This document shows positions 38,239-48,282 of a DNA stretch of 64,000 nt, in pieces (the stretch's first letter is position 1; each line of letters begins with the position of its first letter). The stretch lies in NCBI RefSeq assembly GCF_026319365.1, contig NZ_JAPDMS010000002.1, positions 186,001-250,000 on the forward strand. The letters run 5' to 3'. Source of the stretch: Methylophaga sp. OBS1. Its GTDB lineage: Bacteria; Pseudomonadota; Gammaproteobacteria; Nitrosococcales; Methylophagaceae. The notes under the pieces are model-generated. The model searched no databases, was not told the origin of the DNA, and saw nothing but the letters and a program-made list of their open reading frames with translations. The position numbers and the translations under genes were made by a program.

Positions 38239-38496
38239 CTACGATTGTGCCAGGAGACTATCCAGCTTGTTGGCACGATCAATCGCCAACAGGTCGGTGT
38301 AGCCGCCTATAGCTTTATTATTAATGAAAATCTGGGGCACGGTGCGCTGCCGGCTTTTTTTTATCATTTCCTCGCGACGGGACGGATCCAGATCAACGCG
38401 GATTTCTTCATAATCAACGCCTTTGCGATCAAGCAACTGCTTGGCCATAACGCAATAAGGACAATGTGCGGAAGAGTAAACGATTACATTAGCCAC
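38239..38496 (-). CDS. grxC: Glutaredoxin 3
   Basis: 85 residues; the active site CPYC is at HCPYCVMAK near the N-terminus, with the cis-proline loop RTVPQIFINNKAIGGYTDL that binds glutathione. It reduces disulfides and glutathionylated proteins. It lies between secB and the rhodanese gene in the conserved operon, with gaps of 13 and 24 nt. Confidence 0.95.
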   Translation of the reverse strand: MANVIVYSSAHCPYCVMAKQLLDRKGVDYEEIRVDLDPSRREEMIKKSRQRTVPQIFINNKAIGGYTDLLAIDRANKLDSLLAQS

Positions 38497-38520
38497 AATA
38501 ACACCCTGCTTATGTTCGGA

Positions 38521-38940
38521 TTAACTGAACAGCGGTAGCTTGGCCTCTTTCCAGGCATGCAGGCCGCCGGATAAAACATAGACTTGTTCAAAGCCCTGAC
38601 GACGCAGTTGCTTGACCGCACTGCGTGAACGCTGACCGCTGGCACAGACAATCACCACCGGTTGCGCTTTATTTTTCAGCTCACCGGCCTTATCGGCCAG
38701 CTCAGCCAGGGGCAGGTTGATGGAGTCAGCAATGTGTTCTTTCTCAAACTCCGCCTTATCGCGGACATCAACAAAAGCGCCTTTGTGCTGATTGACCAGA
38801 CGCACGGCCTGATTCGGCCCCAGCATCTGCAGGCCACTCAACTTGCGGTTTATCGAATCGGAAAATACCAGCCAGGCCAGCACCACAAAGGCGGTCACCA
38901 GAATCCAGTGATTAACAATAAACTCACCCAAGTTTTCCAT
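38521..38940 (-). CDS. Rhodanese-like protein with N-terminal membrane anchor (YibN-type)
   Basis: 139 residues. One TM helix is at residues ~10-27. The rhodanese domain has FVDVRDKAEFEKEHI and the persulfide-forming loop VCASGQRSRSAV with the catalytic cysteine. It probably carries sulfane sulfur on the cytoplasmic face of the membrane; YibN in E. coli also has a membrane role. It sits directly upstream of grxC and 24 nt after the ArsR-type regulator. Confidence 0.88.
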   Translation of the reverse strand: MENLGEFIVNHWILVTAFVVLAWLVFSDSINRKLSGLQMLGPNQAVRLVNQHKGAFVDVRDKAEFEKEHIADSINLPLAELADKAGELKNKAQPVVIVCASGQRSRSAVKQLRRQGFEQVYVLSGGLHAWKEAKLPLFS

Positions 38941-38964
38941 TTTACCCCTACTTAGTACGCTGAA

Positions 38965-39336
38965 TTAATGTTGCTTTGCCGAGCAGAACACATCACGCAT
39001 CATCTCAATCAGACGCAGCGTGCGTTCATCATTGACCCGGTAATAAATGCGGTTGGCATCACGGCGTGAAGCCAGTATTTCCTTGTCCCGCAGCTTGGCC
39101 AGATGTTGCGATACATTACTCTGTGTGGTGCCCACACAGTCGACAATATCCTGCACCGACAGCTCTTTCTCACCTACCGCGCACAAAATCTTCAATCGCA
39201 GGGGGTGCGACATGGCTTTGAGCGCAAATGCTGCCCGTTCGATATCGTTGTCGAGCGCGATGAGGTCGAGGTTTCCGGCTTGTGCCACGATTTTTTCCGC
39301 TGTTACCTGTGACTGTATTTCATCACAAAAGCCCAT
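38965..39336 (-). CDS. ArsR/SmtB family regulator
   Basis: About 123 residues from MGFCDEIQSQ; no strong ribosome binding site separates this ATG from others in the open frame, so the start is uncertain. The winged-helix domain has AMSHPLRLKILCAVGEKELS and the recognition helix TTQSNVSQHLAKLRDKEIL, then the wing ASRRDANRIYYRV. The metal site ELCVCDL of ArsR/SmtB is absent; cysteines at ILC, VDC and VFC could sense thiols or persulfides. It heads the rhodanese-grxC-secB-gpsA unit and is divergent from gpmI. Confidence 0.8.
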   Translation of the reverse strand: MGFCDEIQSQVTAEKIVAQAGNLDLIALDNDIERAAFALKAMSHPLRLKILCAVGEKELSVQDIVDCVGTTQSNVSQHLAKLRDKEILASRRDANRIYYRVNDERTLRLIEMMRDVFCSAKQH

Positions 39337-39426
39337 ATAATACACGGCTGCTACGTCGAATAATATATAAAGACACAGGTCAGCCGTGAGAGAGCCCGAC
39401 CACACATCGTTTCAAGGATTTTTTCA

Positions 39427-40962
39427 ATGACACGCAAACACCGACCATTAGCGCTTATCATTATGGATGGCTGGGGCTACAGCGAAGACCCTGACAACAA
39501 TGCGATTCTGGCCGCCAATACACCGGTCTGGAATCAGTTGTGGCAGGATTATCCCCACACTTTGATTAATGCATCCGGTCAGGGGGTTGGACTACCTGGT
39601 GATCAGATGGGTAACTCCGAAGTCGGCCATCTCAACCTGGGTGCTGGCCGGGTGGTTTATCAGGAGTTTACCCGCATCAGCAAAGCCATCGAGGATGGGG
39701 CTTTTTTCCAAAATCCGGTGTTGACCGCCGGCGTGGATAAAGCCATTGAGCATGACAAAGCCGTGCATATCTTCGGGCTGCTCTCCGACGGTGGTGTTCA
39801 CAGTCATGAAGAACACATCCACGCGATGGTCAAACTGGCCGTTGACCGTGGTGCCCGCCACGTCTATGTCCATGCCTTCCTGGATGGTCGGGATACGGCA
39901 CCCAAAAGTGCGCAGGCGTCCATCGATAAACTCGAAGCTGTGTTTGCCGAGCAGGGCCGGGGGCGTCTCGCCAGCATGATTGGCCGCTATTATGCGATGG
40001 ATCGTGACAAGCGCTGGAACCGGGTAGAAGCCGCTTACCGCCTGATCGCCGAGGGTGAGGCTGAGTTTCAGGCGGACAGCGCCACCGAGGCCCTGGAAAT
40101 GGCCTACGCCCGCGAGGAAACCGATGAGTTTGTCAAAGCCACCACCATTGGTGAACCGGTCCGGATTGAAGATGGCGACAGTATCGTTTTCATGAATTTC
40201 CGCGCTGACCGTGCCCGCGAAATCACCGAGTGTTTTATCAAACCCGACTTTGACGGTTTTATCCGTCCGCGCGAGATCAAGCTGGCTGAATACGTCACGC
40301 TGACCGAATACAAAAAAGACTACAGCTCACCGATCGCATTCCCCAACGAAAAAATGAAAAACATCCTTGGGGCCTATCTGTCTTCGTTGGGACTCAAACA
40401 ACTGCGTATTGCCGAAACGGAAAAATACGCCCATGTGACTTTTTTCTTCAACGGCGGCCTGGAAAATCCCTTCGAAGGGGAAGATCGGATTCTGGTTCCG
40501 TCACCCAAGGTCGATACCTATGACCAGCAGCCGGAAATGAGTGCGCCAGAAGTCGCTAACAAATTGGCTGAAGCGATCCACTCGGAAAAATACGACGTGA
40601 TCATCTGCAATTTCGCCAATGCTGACATGGTCGGCCACACGGGGAATTTCGATGCCGCTGTCAAGGCGGTGGAAGCCCTGGACCAATGTCTGGGTACCGT
40701 CTGGACCGCACTGAAATCGGTGGGTGGTGAGATGATCGTCACCGCCGATCATGGTAACGCTGAACGCATGGTCAACCACGAAACCGGACAAGCGCACACG
40801 GCACACACCAACAACGTGGTACCGCTACTGTTTGCCGGGCGCAAAGCGATTTGTCATGAAAACGGCACCTTATCCGATATCGCTCCGACCATGCTGTCAT
40901 TGATGGACCTGCCAATACCGGAAGAGATGAGTAAGCATCTGTTGATCGAGGAAAAATCCTGA
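39427..40962 (+). CDS. gpmI: Phosphoglycerate mutase, cofactor-independent
   Basis: A 511-residue Mn-dependent enzyme of the alkaline phosphatase superfamily. Motifs are LIIMDGWGY at the start, [18 protein letters not shown] with the catalytic Ser, [47 protein letters not shown] and the metal-binding [10 protein letters not shown] with [12 protein letters not shown]. It interconverts 3- and 2-phosphoglycerate in glycolysis and gluconeogenesis. The envC-like and ctp genes follow, an order common in gammaproteobacteria. Confidence 0.97.
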   Translation: MTRKHRPLALIIMDGWGYSEDPDNNAILAANTPVWNQLWQDYPHTLINASGQGVGLPGDQMGNSEVGHLNLGAGRVVYQEFTRISKAIEDGAFFQNPVLTAGVDKAIEHDKAVHIFGLLSDGGVHSHEEHIHAMVKLAVDRGARHVYVHAFLDGRDTAPKSAQASIDKLEAVFAEQGRGRLASMIGRYYAMDRDKRWNRVEAAYRLIAEGEAEFQADSATEALEMAYAREETDEFVKATTIGEPVRIEDGDSIVFMNFRADRAREITECFIKPDFDGFIRPREIKLAEYVTLTEYKKDYSSPIAFPNEKMKNILGAYLSSLGLKQLRIAETEKYAHVTFFFNGGLENPFEGEDRILVPSPKVDTYDQQPEMSAPEVANKLAEAIHSEKYDVIICNFANADMVGHTGNFDAAVKAVEALDQCLGTVWTALKSVGGEMIVTADHGNAERMVNHETGQAHTAHTNNVVPLLFAGRKAICHENGTLSDIAPTMLSLMDLPIPEEMSKHLLIEEKS

Positions 40963-40967
40963 AGCCT

Positions 40968-42209
40968 GTGGTGTTGAAACGATTCGCGCCCCTCTGTTTT
41001 CTGCTGTTACTCTCTAGCGGCCTGCAAGCTGATGGAGAGTCAGCACAGCGACTGGATACGGTCCGTGATGAAATAGAAGATCTCAGCGCCGACCTGAGCC
41101 AGAAAAAAGCCAGTCGCGAGGAGATGTATGAGCAGCTCGAGGCGCAGAGCAAAAAAGTCTCTGAACTCAATCGTGAACTGCGCTCGCTGGAGCAGCAGAT
41201 CAACGAAAAGAAACAGACTTTGTCCCAACTGCGGGAGGTTGCCGGTATCAAGGAAGCGGAACAGAATCAGCAACTGGATGCGCTTTATGAGCAGATGCGA
41301 GCCGCCTATATCAATGCCGAACCCAGTTATCTGGAAATGTTGCTTAACCAGCAGGATATTGCGACCCTCAGCCGGGGCAACACCTACTTTCGATATTTTC
41401 ATGAAGCGCGCAAAGCACAGCTGGAATCAATCAATCAACTGCTGACAGAGCTTAATCAGGAGCAAAAAGACATTTTACTGGCCCAGCAATCGCTTGAAGT
41501 TAGCAGAGAAGAGCAAATACAGAAGCAGCAGGCGCTATTACAGGAAACTCAGAAACGCAAAGCAACGCTGGCTGCGCTGGACAAGTCAATCTCCGGACAG
41601 GACGCCAAACTAGCCGCGCTGAAACAAGAAGAACAGAACCTGCAGGCGCTGCTGGATCGATTGGCGCGGGAGCGTGAACAGCGAATCGCCCGCGAGCAAG
41701 CGGCGCAGGAAAAAGCCGCCCGGGAAAAAGCCCAACATCAGCAGCCAGAGACAACTCCGGCAGAAACCAAATCCGCAGCGATTGCGCCACCACCGAAACC
41801 AAACACACCGTTTTCACGTCTGACTGGTAAATTGCACTGGCCGGTCAGCGGAAAAGTGCTGGCACGCTATGGTAGCCCCAGAAATCTTGGTAAACTCAAG
41901 TGGCAAGGTATCGTGATCGATTCCCCCACCGGCAATGATGTCAGAGCCACAGCCGCAGGCCGCGTGGTCTTTGCCGACTGGTTACGGGGATTCGGCTTGC
42001 TGATCATCGTCGATCACGGTGAACAATACATGACGCTCTACGGCAACAATGAGACTTTACTGAAACAAGCCGGTGATACAGTTCAGGCAGGTGAAGTGAT
42101 TGCCCAGTCAGGCGAACAGGGAATTCGCGGTCTGACAGGACTTTATTTTGAAATTCGCCACCGCGGCGCGCCCACTAACCCGATAAAATGGTTGGCAAGG
42201 CAGGGCTGA
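40968..42209 (+). CDS. envC: Murein hydrolase activator EnvC-like
   Basis: A 413-residue periplasmic protein starting at GTG, with a signal peptide ending near LQADGES. Residues ~25-245 are coiled coil with Gln/Glu/Lys-rich heptads. The C-terminal LytM domain is degenerate: the first zinc His/Asp is replaced (WQGIVIDSPTG) and the last motif reads GLYFEIRHRG rather than H-x-H-F. That is the state of EnvC, which activates AmiA/AmiB amidases at the septum instead of cutting peptidoglycan itself. It lies between gpmI and ctp. Confidence 0.88.
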   Translation: MVLKRFAPLCFLLLLSSGLQADGESAQRLDTVRDEIEDLSADLSQKKASREEMYEQLEAQSKKVSELNRELRSLEQQINEKKQTLSQLREVAGIKEAEQNQQLDALYEQMRAAYINAEPSYLEMLLNQQDIATLSRGNTYFRYFHEARKAQLESINQLLTELNQEQKDILLAQQSLEVSREEQIQKQQALLQETQKRKATLAALDKSISGQDAKLAALKQEEQNLQALLDRLAREREQRIAREQAAQEKAAREKAQHQQPETTPAETKSAAIAPPPKPNTPFSRLTGKLHWPVSGKVLARYGSPRNLGKLKWQGIVIDSPTGNDVRATAAGRVVFADWLRGFGLLIIVDHGEQYMTLYGNNETLLKQAGDTVQAGEVIAQSGEQGIRGLTGLYFEIRHRGAPTNPIKWLARQG

Positions 42210-42235
42210 AGTGGGCTAACAACGAAGGAAACGAT

Positions 42236-43600
42236 ATGAGCTTTTTTAAACGCGATTTCGGATTGATTACGACTGGCATTATTCTGGGGGCAACCCTGGT
42301 ATTCGGCCAGATGGTCTTTGCCGAGCGTGAGTCAGTGCAGCCGGATCTGCCACTGGAAGACCTGCGGACCTTTTCTGAAATCTTTGGTCGCATTAAAAGC
42401 AGCTATGTCGAGCCGGTAGAAGATAAACAATTACTGGAAAATGCCATCCGTGGCATGCTTTCCGGGCTTGATCCTCATTCCACTTATCTGAATCTGGATG
42501 AATTCCAGGAGTTACGCGAAGGTACCTCCGGCGAGTTCGGTGGCCTGGGTATCGAAGTCAGCATGGAAGACGGCTTTGTCAAAGTGGTTGCACCGATTGA
42601 TGACACGCCGGCAGCCGAAGCCGGTATTCAGGCGGGGGACCTGATCATTCGCCTGGATGAAACCCCAGTGAAAGGGATGAACCTCAATGAGGCTGTCGAT
42701 ATTATGCGCGGCGAGCCCGGATCGAAGTTAACACTCACTATCATCCGGGAAGGCGCAGACAAACCACTGAAAGTAGAACTAACCCGTGCCATTATCAAGG
42801 TCGAGAGCGTTAAGAAGAAAATGCTGGAACCAGGTTACGGTTATATTCGTGTCACCACCTTCCAGTCACGCACCGGTGCCAGCCTGCGCGAGGCCGTGAG
42901 CGAACTGAAGAAAGAGAGTGATGGCAAACTCAACGGCCTGGTGCTGGACCTTCGGAACAATCCGGGCGGTGTGCTGGAGGCCGCTGTCGACGTCTCCGAT
43001 GCATTCCTCGATAAAGGGCTGATCGTTTACACCGATGGTCGCATCGCTGACTCGGATCAGAAATTCCACGCCACACCCGACGACCTGCTCAAAGGCGCTC
43101 CGGTTATCGTACTGGTCAATGGCGGTTCAGCCTCGGCCTCCGAGATTGTGGCCGGTGCCCTGCAGGATCACAAACGCGCTATCGTGCTGGGTGGCAAAAC
43201 CTTTGGTAAAGGCTCAGTGCAGACTGTGATGCCGTTAACCAATGACACCGCGGTGAAAATGACCACAGCCCGCTATTACACACCTTCAGGCCGGTCTATT
43301 CAGGCTGAAGGTATCGTACCGGATATCGAAATCAGTGGTATCCGGGTCGCTTCCGTTGATGAAAATGAGTTCACACCGCTACGTGAACGTGACCTCGCAC
43401 ATCATTTGGAAAATGGCGAAGAGAAAGAAGCCGCTGACAGTCAAAACCAGGAAGCCACCGATGAAGAGTCTGTGACACCTGAGACTATTGACTCCGCTGT
43501 CGAGGACAAGGAAACAAAAGAACAGCCTCTGGAAGTCAGTGATTATGTGCTGTCACAAGCGCTGAACTTGCTGAAAGGCATGACCATCCTTAGCAAATAG
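42236..43600 (+). CDS. C-terminal processing peptidase, S41 family
   Basis: A 454-residue periplasmic protease from MSFFKRDFGL (AAGGAAA ribosome binding site; a longer frame overlaps envC). After an N-terminal signal/anchor come a PDZ domain (GGLGIEVSMEDGFVKVV ... IQAGDLIIRLDE), and the catalytic S41 domain with LDLRNNPGGVLEAAVDV, the Ser in GGSASASEIVAGAL and the Lys in GGKTFGKGSVQTV. The tail after ~residue 380 is acidic and variable. It trims or degrades envelope proteins, probably including cell-wall enzymes given envC next to it. Confidence 0.92.
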   Translation: MSFFKRDFGLITTGIILGATLVFGQMVFAERESVQPDLPLEDLRTFSEIFGRIKSSYVEPVEDKQLLENAIRGMLSGLDPHSTYLNLDEFQELREGTSGEFGGLGIEVSMEDGFVKVVAPIDDTPAAEAGIQAGDLIIRLDETPVKGMNLNEAVDIMRGEPGSKLTLTIIREGADKPLKVELTRAIIKVESVKKKMLEPGYGYIRVTTFQSRTGASLREAVSELKKESDGKLNGLVLDLRNNPGGVLEAAVDVSDAFLDKGLIVYTDGRIADSDQKFHATPDDLLKGAPVIVLVNGGSASASEIVAGALQDHKRAIVLGGKTFGKGSVQTVMPLTNDTAVKMTTARYYTPSGRSIQAEGIVPDIEISGIRVASVDENEFTPLRERDLAHHLENGEEKEAADSQNQEATDEESVTPETIDSAVEDKETKEQPLEVSDYVLSQALNLLKGMTILSK

Positions 43601-43611
43601 GTATAAGTGAT

Positions 43612-44166
43612 ATGGCCAGTGTATTAATTCCCCTGGCAGAAGGTTGTGAGGAGCTGGAAGCGGTCACAATGATCGACCTCCTCAGACGCGCCGGCATCAC
43701 TGTGACCACGGCCAGCCTGGGCCATCAGACACAGCTGACCGCGAGCCGTCAGGTCGGCCTGGTTGCTGATACGCTGCTGGATACGGTACTTGATGATGAC
43801 TTCGATATGATACTGTTACCCGGCGGTCAGCCGGGCACGGATCATCTCAACAACGATCATCGTGTCCATGCACTTATCAAGCGCCTGCAGCAGGACAATC
43901 GATACCTCGCCGCAATCTGTGCGGCCCCTATGGTGCTGGCCAGTGCCGGTGTGCTGGAGGGGAAACGCGCCACCAGTTACCCGGGCGCACTGGACCAATC
44001 TCAATGGCCGACCATTGAGATTGGTGACGATCCGGTTGTTATTGACGGTAAGATCCTGACTTCTAGAGGGCCGGGCACTGCTATGGACTTCGCGCTCACC
44101 ATCATCGAACTGCTCTCTTCCAGAACCACTCGTGACCAGGTCGAAACCAGCCTGGTCCGTCCTTGA
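43612..44166 (+). CDS. DJ-1/YajL family protein
   Basis: A 184-residue DJ-1/PfpI protein beginning ASVLIPLAEGCEELEAVTMIDLLRRAGI, with the nucleophile elbow cysteine in IAAICAAPMVLASAG and the Glu in AEGCEELEA that lowers its pKa. Related proteins protect against oxidative and carbonyl stress (YajL, Hsp31-type chaperones or deglycases, the latter activity debated). The final segment GPGTAMDFALTIIELL is typical. It follows ctp by 11 nt and precedes a response regulator by 9 nt. Confidence 0.9.
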   Translation: MASVLIPLAEGCEELEAVTMIDLLRRAGITVTTASLGHQTQLTASRQVGLVADTLLDTVLDDDFDMILLPGGQPGTDHLNNDHRVHALIKRLQQDNRYLAAICAAPMVLASAGVLEGKRATSYPGALDQSQWPTIEIGDDPVVIDGKILTSRGPGTAMDFALTIIELLSSRTTRDQVETSLVRP

Positions 44167-44175
44167 GGACAGCGT

Positions 44176-44964
44176 ATGTCACTGACTGCCTCTGATTTGT
44201 CTATCCTCCTGGTTGAGCCGTCTTCGATGCAGCTCAAGCTCATCATGCGTCATCTACAGCAGGAAGGCATCAACAAAATTGATGGCGTCAGCAATGGCGA
44301 GGAAGCGCTTGCTCATATCGGCCAGTACCCGCCGGATTTGGTTATTTCCGCAATGTATCTTCCGGATATGACTGCTGATGAACTGATCAACAGCGTACAG
44401 GCGATAGATACCAATATCGCTTTCATGCTGATTTCCAGCGAGACGGGCCATCAGGCACTGGAACCGATACGACAGGCCGGCGTCATGGCCATTTTGCCCA
44501 AGCCCTTTGATTCCAGAGATTTGCGTCGTGCGATTCGCGCCACGCTGGATGTGATTGACCCCAGTGAAATTGAACTGGAAAGCTATGATGTCAGCGAGCT
44601 GAGTATTCTGCTGGTTGATGATAGTTTTACTTCCCGCAATCATCTCTCCCGCGTTTTGGGCAGTATGGGTATTGAACACATCGATCTGGCAGAAAACGGC
44701 CGTGAGGCGGTTAATCTGCTCAGCAGCCACCGCTATGATCTGGTGGTGACCGATCTCAACATGCCGGAAATGGACGGCCATGAACTGACACGCTATATCC
44801 GCGATGAAATGGGTGATGTGGTGCTGCCGATATTAATGGCAACCACTGAAAACAATCAGGCCCGCCTGGGCAACGTTCAGCAGGCCGGCGTGTCAGCTAT
44901 CCTGGACAAACCCTTTGAACCCCAAACCATACGCGAAATGCTGTTTCGTGTATTGGATGCCTGA
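44176..44964 (+). CDS. Response regulator with a degenerate and an intact receiver domain
   Basis: A 262-residue protein made of two receiver domains and no DNA-binding or enzyme output. In the first (residues ~8-125) the acid pocket is reduced to LVEP and the phospho-acceptor Asp is replaced, as the strand reads DLVISAMYLP. The second (~143-262) is complete: LLVDDS, DLVVTDLNMPEMDG, a Thr in MATTE and the Lys in LDKPFE. It could be a CheY-like adaptor or a phosphate sink. It ends one nt before the convergent metR stop. Confidence 0.85.
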   Translation: MSLTASDLSILLVEPSSMQLKLIMRHLQQEGINKIDGVSNGEEALAHIGQYPPDLVISAMYLPDMTADELINSVQAIDTNIAFMLISSETGHQALEPIRQAGVMAILPKPFDSRDLRRAIRATLDVIDPSEIELESYDVSELSILLVDDSFTSRNHLSRVLGSMGIEHIDLAENGREAVNLLSSHRYDLVVTDLNMPEMDGHELTRYIRDEMGDVVLPILMATTENNQARLGNVQQAGVSAILDKPFEPQTIREMLFRVLDA

Positions 44965-45858
44965 TCAGCCCGCCGGCAACGCTTTTTGCTGGCCCAGTGC
45001 CACGAATTCCTGCATGTAAGGCACCGTTTCTTCGCCTTCCCGCATCGCCGCAAACAGGGTTTTCATCACACCTTTTTTACCCAGCCGGAGTGTCGTAACT
45101 GACAGACTGTCGAGATAATGCTTTGCCAGCCAATCTGGCAGAATCGTCACCCCCCGGTTCAGCGCCGCCATCTGAATCATAATATCCAGCGAAGCCATCG
45201 CTTTGTGTCGTGGGCTGATGCCTGCGGGCATCAGGAACTGCGTATAAATATCTAGGCGTTCATGAGGAACCGGAAAAGTAAGTAATAACTCACTGGATAA
45301 ATCATGAGCTTCAACAGACTCATTGTTTGCCAGTGAATGATCTTTGGCCACCAACAAGACCAACTCGTAATCAAATAACGGCGCATAGACCACGCCCTGC
45401 TGATTGACCTGGTCGGGTGTGACCAGCAAATCAATATGGTAATTGAGCAAGCCCTGCAGGCCGGAAAACTGAAACTTGTGAACAATATCGACATCCATTT
45501 TCGGCATCATCACTAGGTAATCTGCCAGCACCCCTTTGAGCCATTCATAACACGGGTGACATTCAACCCCCAGCCTTAAAATTCCCTGCTTGCCATCGGC
45601 AAAAGCCTGCAGGGTATTTTCAGTCTGCTCCAGCACCGGCAATACCTGACCGGCTACGCGCAGTAAGAGCTCGCCAGCCTGGGTCAGACGCAACTTTCGC
45701 CCCTGCCGCTCCCACAGGCTCACTTCCAGCTTCTGCTCCAGATAGCGCATCTGGTGGGAGAGGGCGGGCTGAGTCACAAATAAGGCATTGGCAGCAGCGG
45801 TCAGACTGCCATGTTCGGCTAAAGCCTGAATAATCCTGAGATGGCTACGCTCAATCAT
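44965..45858 (-). CDS. metR: LysR-type regulator MetR
   Basis: A 297-residue LysR regulator. The N-terminal helix-turn-helix reads GSLTAAANALFVTQPALSHQM. The effector domain has LGVECHPCYEWL, the homocysteine-site segment of MetR. It is divergent from metE, the classic metR/metE arrangement in which MetR with homocysteine activates metE. It is full length and convergent with the double-receiver gene. Confidence 0.93.
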   Translation of the reverse strand: MIERSHLRIIQALAEHGSLTAAANALFVTQPALSHQMRYLEQKLEVSLWERQGRKLRLTQAGELLLRVAGQVLPVLEQTENTLQAFADGKQGILRLGVECHPCYEWLKGVLADYLVMMPKMDVDIVHKFQFSGLQGLLNYHIDLLVTPDQVNQQGVVYAPLFDYELVLLVAKDHSLANNESVEAHDLSSELLLTFPVPHERLDIYTQFLMPAGISPRHKAMASLDIMIQMAALNRGVTILPDWLAKHYLDSLSVTTLRLGKKGVMKTLFAAMREGEETVPYMQEFVALGQQKALPAG

Positions 45859-45865
45859 CTATTAG

Positions 45866-45881
45866 TTAACCTCATGGTTAA
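45866..45881. promoter_or_regulatory. Candidate MetR operator between metR and metE
   Basis: TTAACCTCATGGTTAA is an inverted repeat (6+6 bp, 4-nt spacer) 8 nt before the metR start codon and about 77 nt before metE. It has the size of a LysR-type binding site but does not match the enteric MetR consensus TGAA-N5-TTCA, so assignment is by position. Confidence 0.45.
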
Positions 45882-45957
45882 GGTAAAAAATATCATTATT
45901 CCTCATTTCACTCTGTCCTTACAATGACCGCCACCTGTAAAAAACAAAGGACAATCA

Positions 45958-48237
45958 ATGATTACTACGCATAACCTCGGCTTCCCGAGAATCGGCAAAC
46001 GCCGTGAACTGAAATTTGCGCTGGAACAATACTGGCACGGTGAATCCACACTCCAGGAACTGGAACAGACCGCCGCGGAGCTGCGGGAGAAGCACTGGCA
46101 GTATCAGCAGAAACTCGACTGGCTGCCAGTTGGCGATTTTTCACTCTACGATCATGTACTCGATACCAGTCTGCTGGTCGGAAATCTGCCCCAGCGGACC
46201 GACAGCAGCCTGGCTGAAAGCGATCAATACTTTCAAGCCGCACGCGGACAATCATCGAAAGCGTTGAAACAGACGCCAATTGCCGCTGCTGAAATGACCA
46301 AATGGTTTGATACCAACTATCACTATCTGGTCCCCGAGTTCAACGCGGATACCCAGTTTGAGCTTAATGCTGATCGGCTGCTGGCTCAGCTTGCAGAAGC
46401 CCGCCAGCAGGCTTATCAGGCTAAACCGGTCTTACTGGGTCCGGTCAGCTATTTGTGGCTGGGCAAAACCAAGGATGACAGCAACAAGCTCGATCTGCTG
46501 AACGAGTTATTGCCGGTGTACGAGCAGTGTTTGATCAAGCTGGTTGAAGCTGGGGCGGACTGGGTACAGATTGACGAGCCGGTACTGGCAACGGAACTGG
46601 ATCAGGACTGGCAACACGCCCTGACCCAGGCTTATTTTGCTCTCAATAAAACACCGGCACGACTACTGCTGACAACCTATTTTGCACCACTGCGTGAGAA
46701 TCTTAATCTGGCCTGTGAGTTACCCACTGCCGGCTTGCATATCGATGCCGTCAACGCCCGGGATGAAGTGCTCAAAGTGATTGACTGGCTGCCGGCCCAC
46801 AAGACTTTATCGCTGGGTATTATTAATGGCCGCAATATCTGGAAAAGCGACCTGAACAGTCTGCTGGACTGGCTGGAACCGCTGTATCAGCGTCTCGGTG
46901 ATCGTCTGTGGCTGGCACCGTCCTGCTCTTTGTTGCATGTACCGGTCGATCTGGAACAGGAAACTGAACTTGATAGTGACATCAAAAACTGGCTCGCTTT
47001 TGCCGTACAAAAGCTGGATGAACTGAACCTGTTGGCACTGGCACTCAATCATGGCCGTGAAAGTGTCGAGTCAGAACTGGCGGATAATGCCCGTGCCATT
47101 GAAACCCGCAGGGAATCAAGCAAAGTTCATAAAACAGCCGTTCAGCATCGCCTGCAATCTGTATCCGGGACATGGGGTAAGCGAAGCAGTAGCTACGCGA
47201 AACGTAGCCAGGTACAACGCCGCAAACACCCTTTGCCGCTGTTCCCGACCACGACGATTGGCTCATTTCCGCAAACGCCTGCTATTCGTCAGAGTCGTCT
47301 GCAATATCGTCGCGGAGCACTTGACGAACTGAGTTATCAACGCGATATGCAGCAGCAGATTAAATATGCCATCACAGAGCAGGAAAAAATCGGTCTTGAT
47401 GTGCTGGTGCATGGCGAAGCTGAGCGTAATGACATGGTCGAATATTTCGGTGAGCAGCTTGATGGCTATGCCTTCACCCGTTTCGGCTGGGTGCAGTCCT
47501 ACGGCTCACGCTGTGTTAAACCCCCCATTATTTTTGGTGATATTGAGCGCCCTAAAGCCATGACTGTTGACTGGATCGCCTATGCCCAGTCACTGACGGA
47601 TAAACCGGTCAAGGGCATGCTGACCGGACCGGTTACCATGCTCAACTGGTCTTTTGTCCGCGATGATCAGCCGAGAGCTGACACCTGCTTACAACTAGCA
47701 CTGGCTATACGTGATGAAGTGCTGGATCTGGAGCAGCAAGGCGTCAGTATCATTCAGATCGATGAGGCCGCACTGCGTGAAGGCCTGCCGTTGAGACGAT
47801 CCGATTGGCAGCATTATCTGGACTGGGCAGTGAATTGTTTCCGCATCACCGCCAACGGGGTCAGGGATGAAACGCAGATCCATACCCATATGTGTTATTC
47901 CGAGTTCAATGACATTATCGAATCCATTGCGACCATGGATGCTGATGTGATTACTATCGAGACCTCGCGTTCCGATATGGAACTGCTGGATGTTTTTAAT
48001 GCCTTCGATTACCCCAATGAAATCGGTCCCGGCGTTTATGATATTCACAGCCCCAATATTCCCGCCGTGGCACAGATTCGCCATTTAATGGAAAAGGCCG
48101 CAGAACGCATTCCACCAGAGCGTCTCTGGATCAATCCTGACTGTGGGCTGAAAACCCGTCAGTGGAGTGAGGTGAAGCCAGCATTGGCCGCAATGGTGCA
48201 GGCAGCTGGTGAGCTCCGCCAGGAGGCTGCCGCCTGA
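45958..48237 (+). CDS. metE: Cobalamin-independent methionine synthase
   Basis: A 759-residue enzyme that transfers a methyl group from methyltetrahydropteroyl-triglutamate to homocysteine. The N-terminal barrel starts [20 protein letters not shown]; the C-terminal barrel starts [16 protein letters not shown] and holds the zinc ligands in HTHMCYSEF and NPDCGLKTR, plus [20 protein letters not shown]. Full length. It is preceded by AAAGGA and controlled by the divergent metR. Confidence 0.96.
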   Translation: MITTHNLGFPRIGKRRELKFALEQYWHGESTLQELEQTAAELREKHWQYQQKLDWLPVGDFSLYDHVLDTSLLVGNLPQRTDSSLAESDQYFQAARGQSSKALKQTPIAAAEMTKWFDTNYHYLVPEFNADTQFELNADRLLAQLAEARQQAYQAKPVLLGPVSYLWLGKTKDDSNKLDLLNELLPVYEQCLIKLVEAGADWVQIDEPVLATELDQDWQHALTQAYFALNKTPARLLLTTYFAPLRENLNLACELPTAGLHIDAVNARDEVLKVIDWLPAHKTLSLGIINGRNIWKSDLNSLLDWLEPLYQRLGDRLWLAPSCSLLHVPVDLEQETELDSDIKNWLAFAVQKLDELNLLALALNHGRESVESELADNARAIETRRESSKVHKTAVQHRLQSVSGTWGKRSSSYAKRSQVQRRKHPLPLFPTTTIGSFPQTPAIRQSRLQYRRGALDELSYQRDMQQQIKYAITEQEKIGLDVLVHGEAERNDMVEYFGEQLDGYAFTRFGWVQSYGSRCVKPPIIFGDIERPKAMTVDWIAYAQSLTDKPVKGMLTGPVTMLNWSFVRDDQPRADTCLQLALAIRDEVLDLEQQGVSIIQIDEAALREGLPLRRSDWQHYLDWAVNCFRITANGVRDETQIHTHMCYSEFNDIIESIATMDADVITIETSRSDMELLDVFNAFDYPNEIGPGVYDIHSPNIPAVAQIRHLMEKAAERIPPERLWINPDCGLKTRQWSEVKPALAAMVQAAGELRQEAAA

Positions 48238-48282
48238 AGATTTCCTCTCAGCAAGCCGGGCAGGGAGGCCCGGCCACTGCTG

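Noticed and set aside
40968..42209. Active M23 endopeptidase
   Set aside because: The zinc-binding His and Asp of LytM are replaced, which fits an EnvC-type activator rather than an enzyme.
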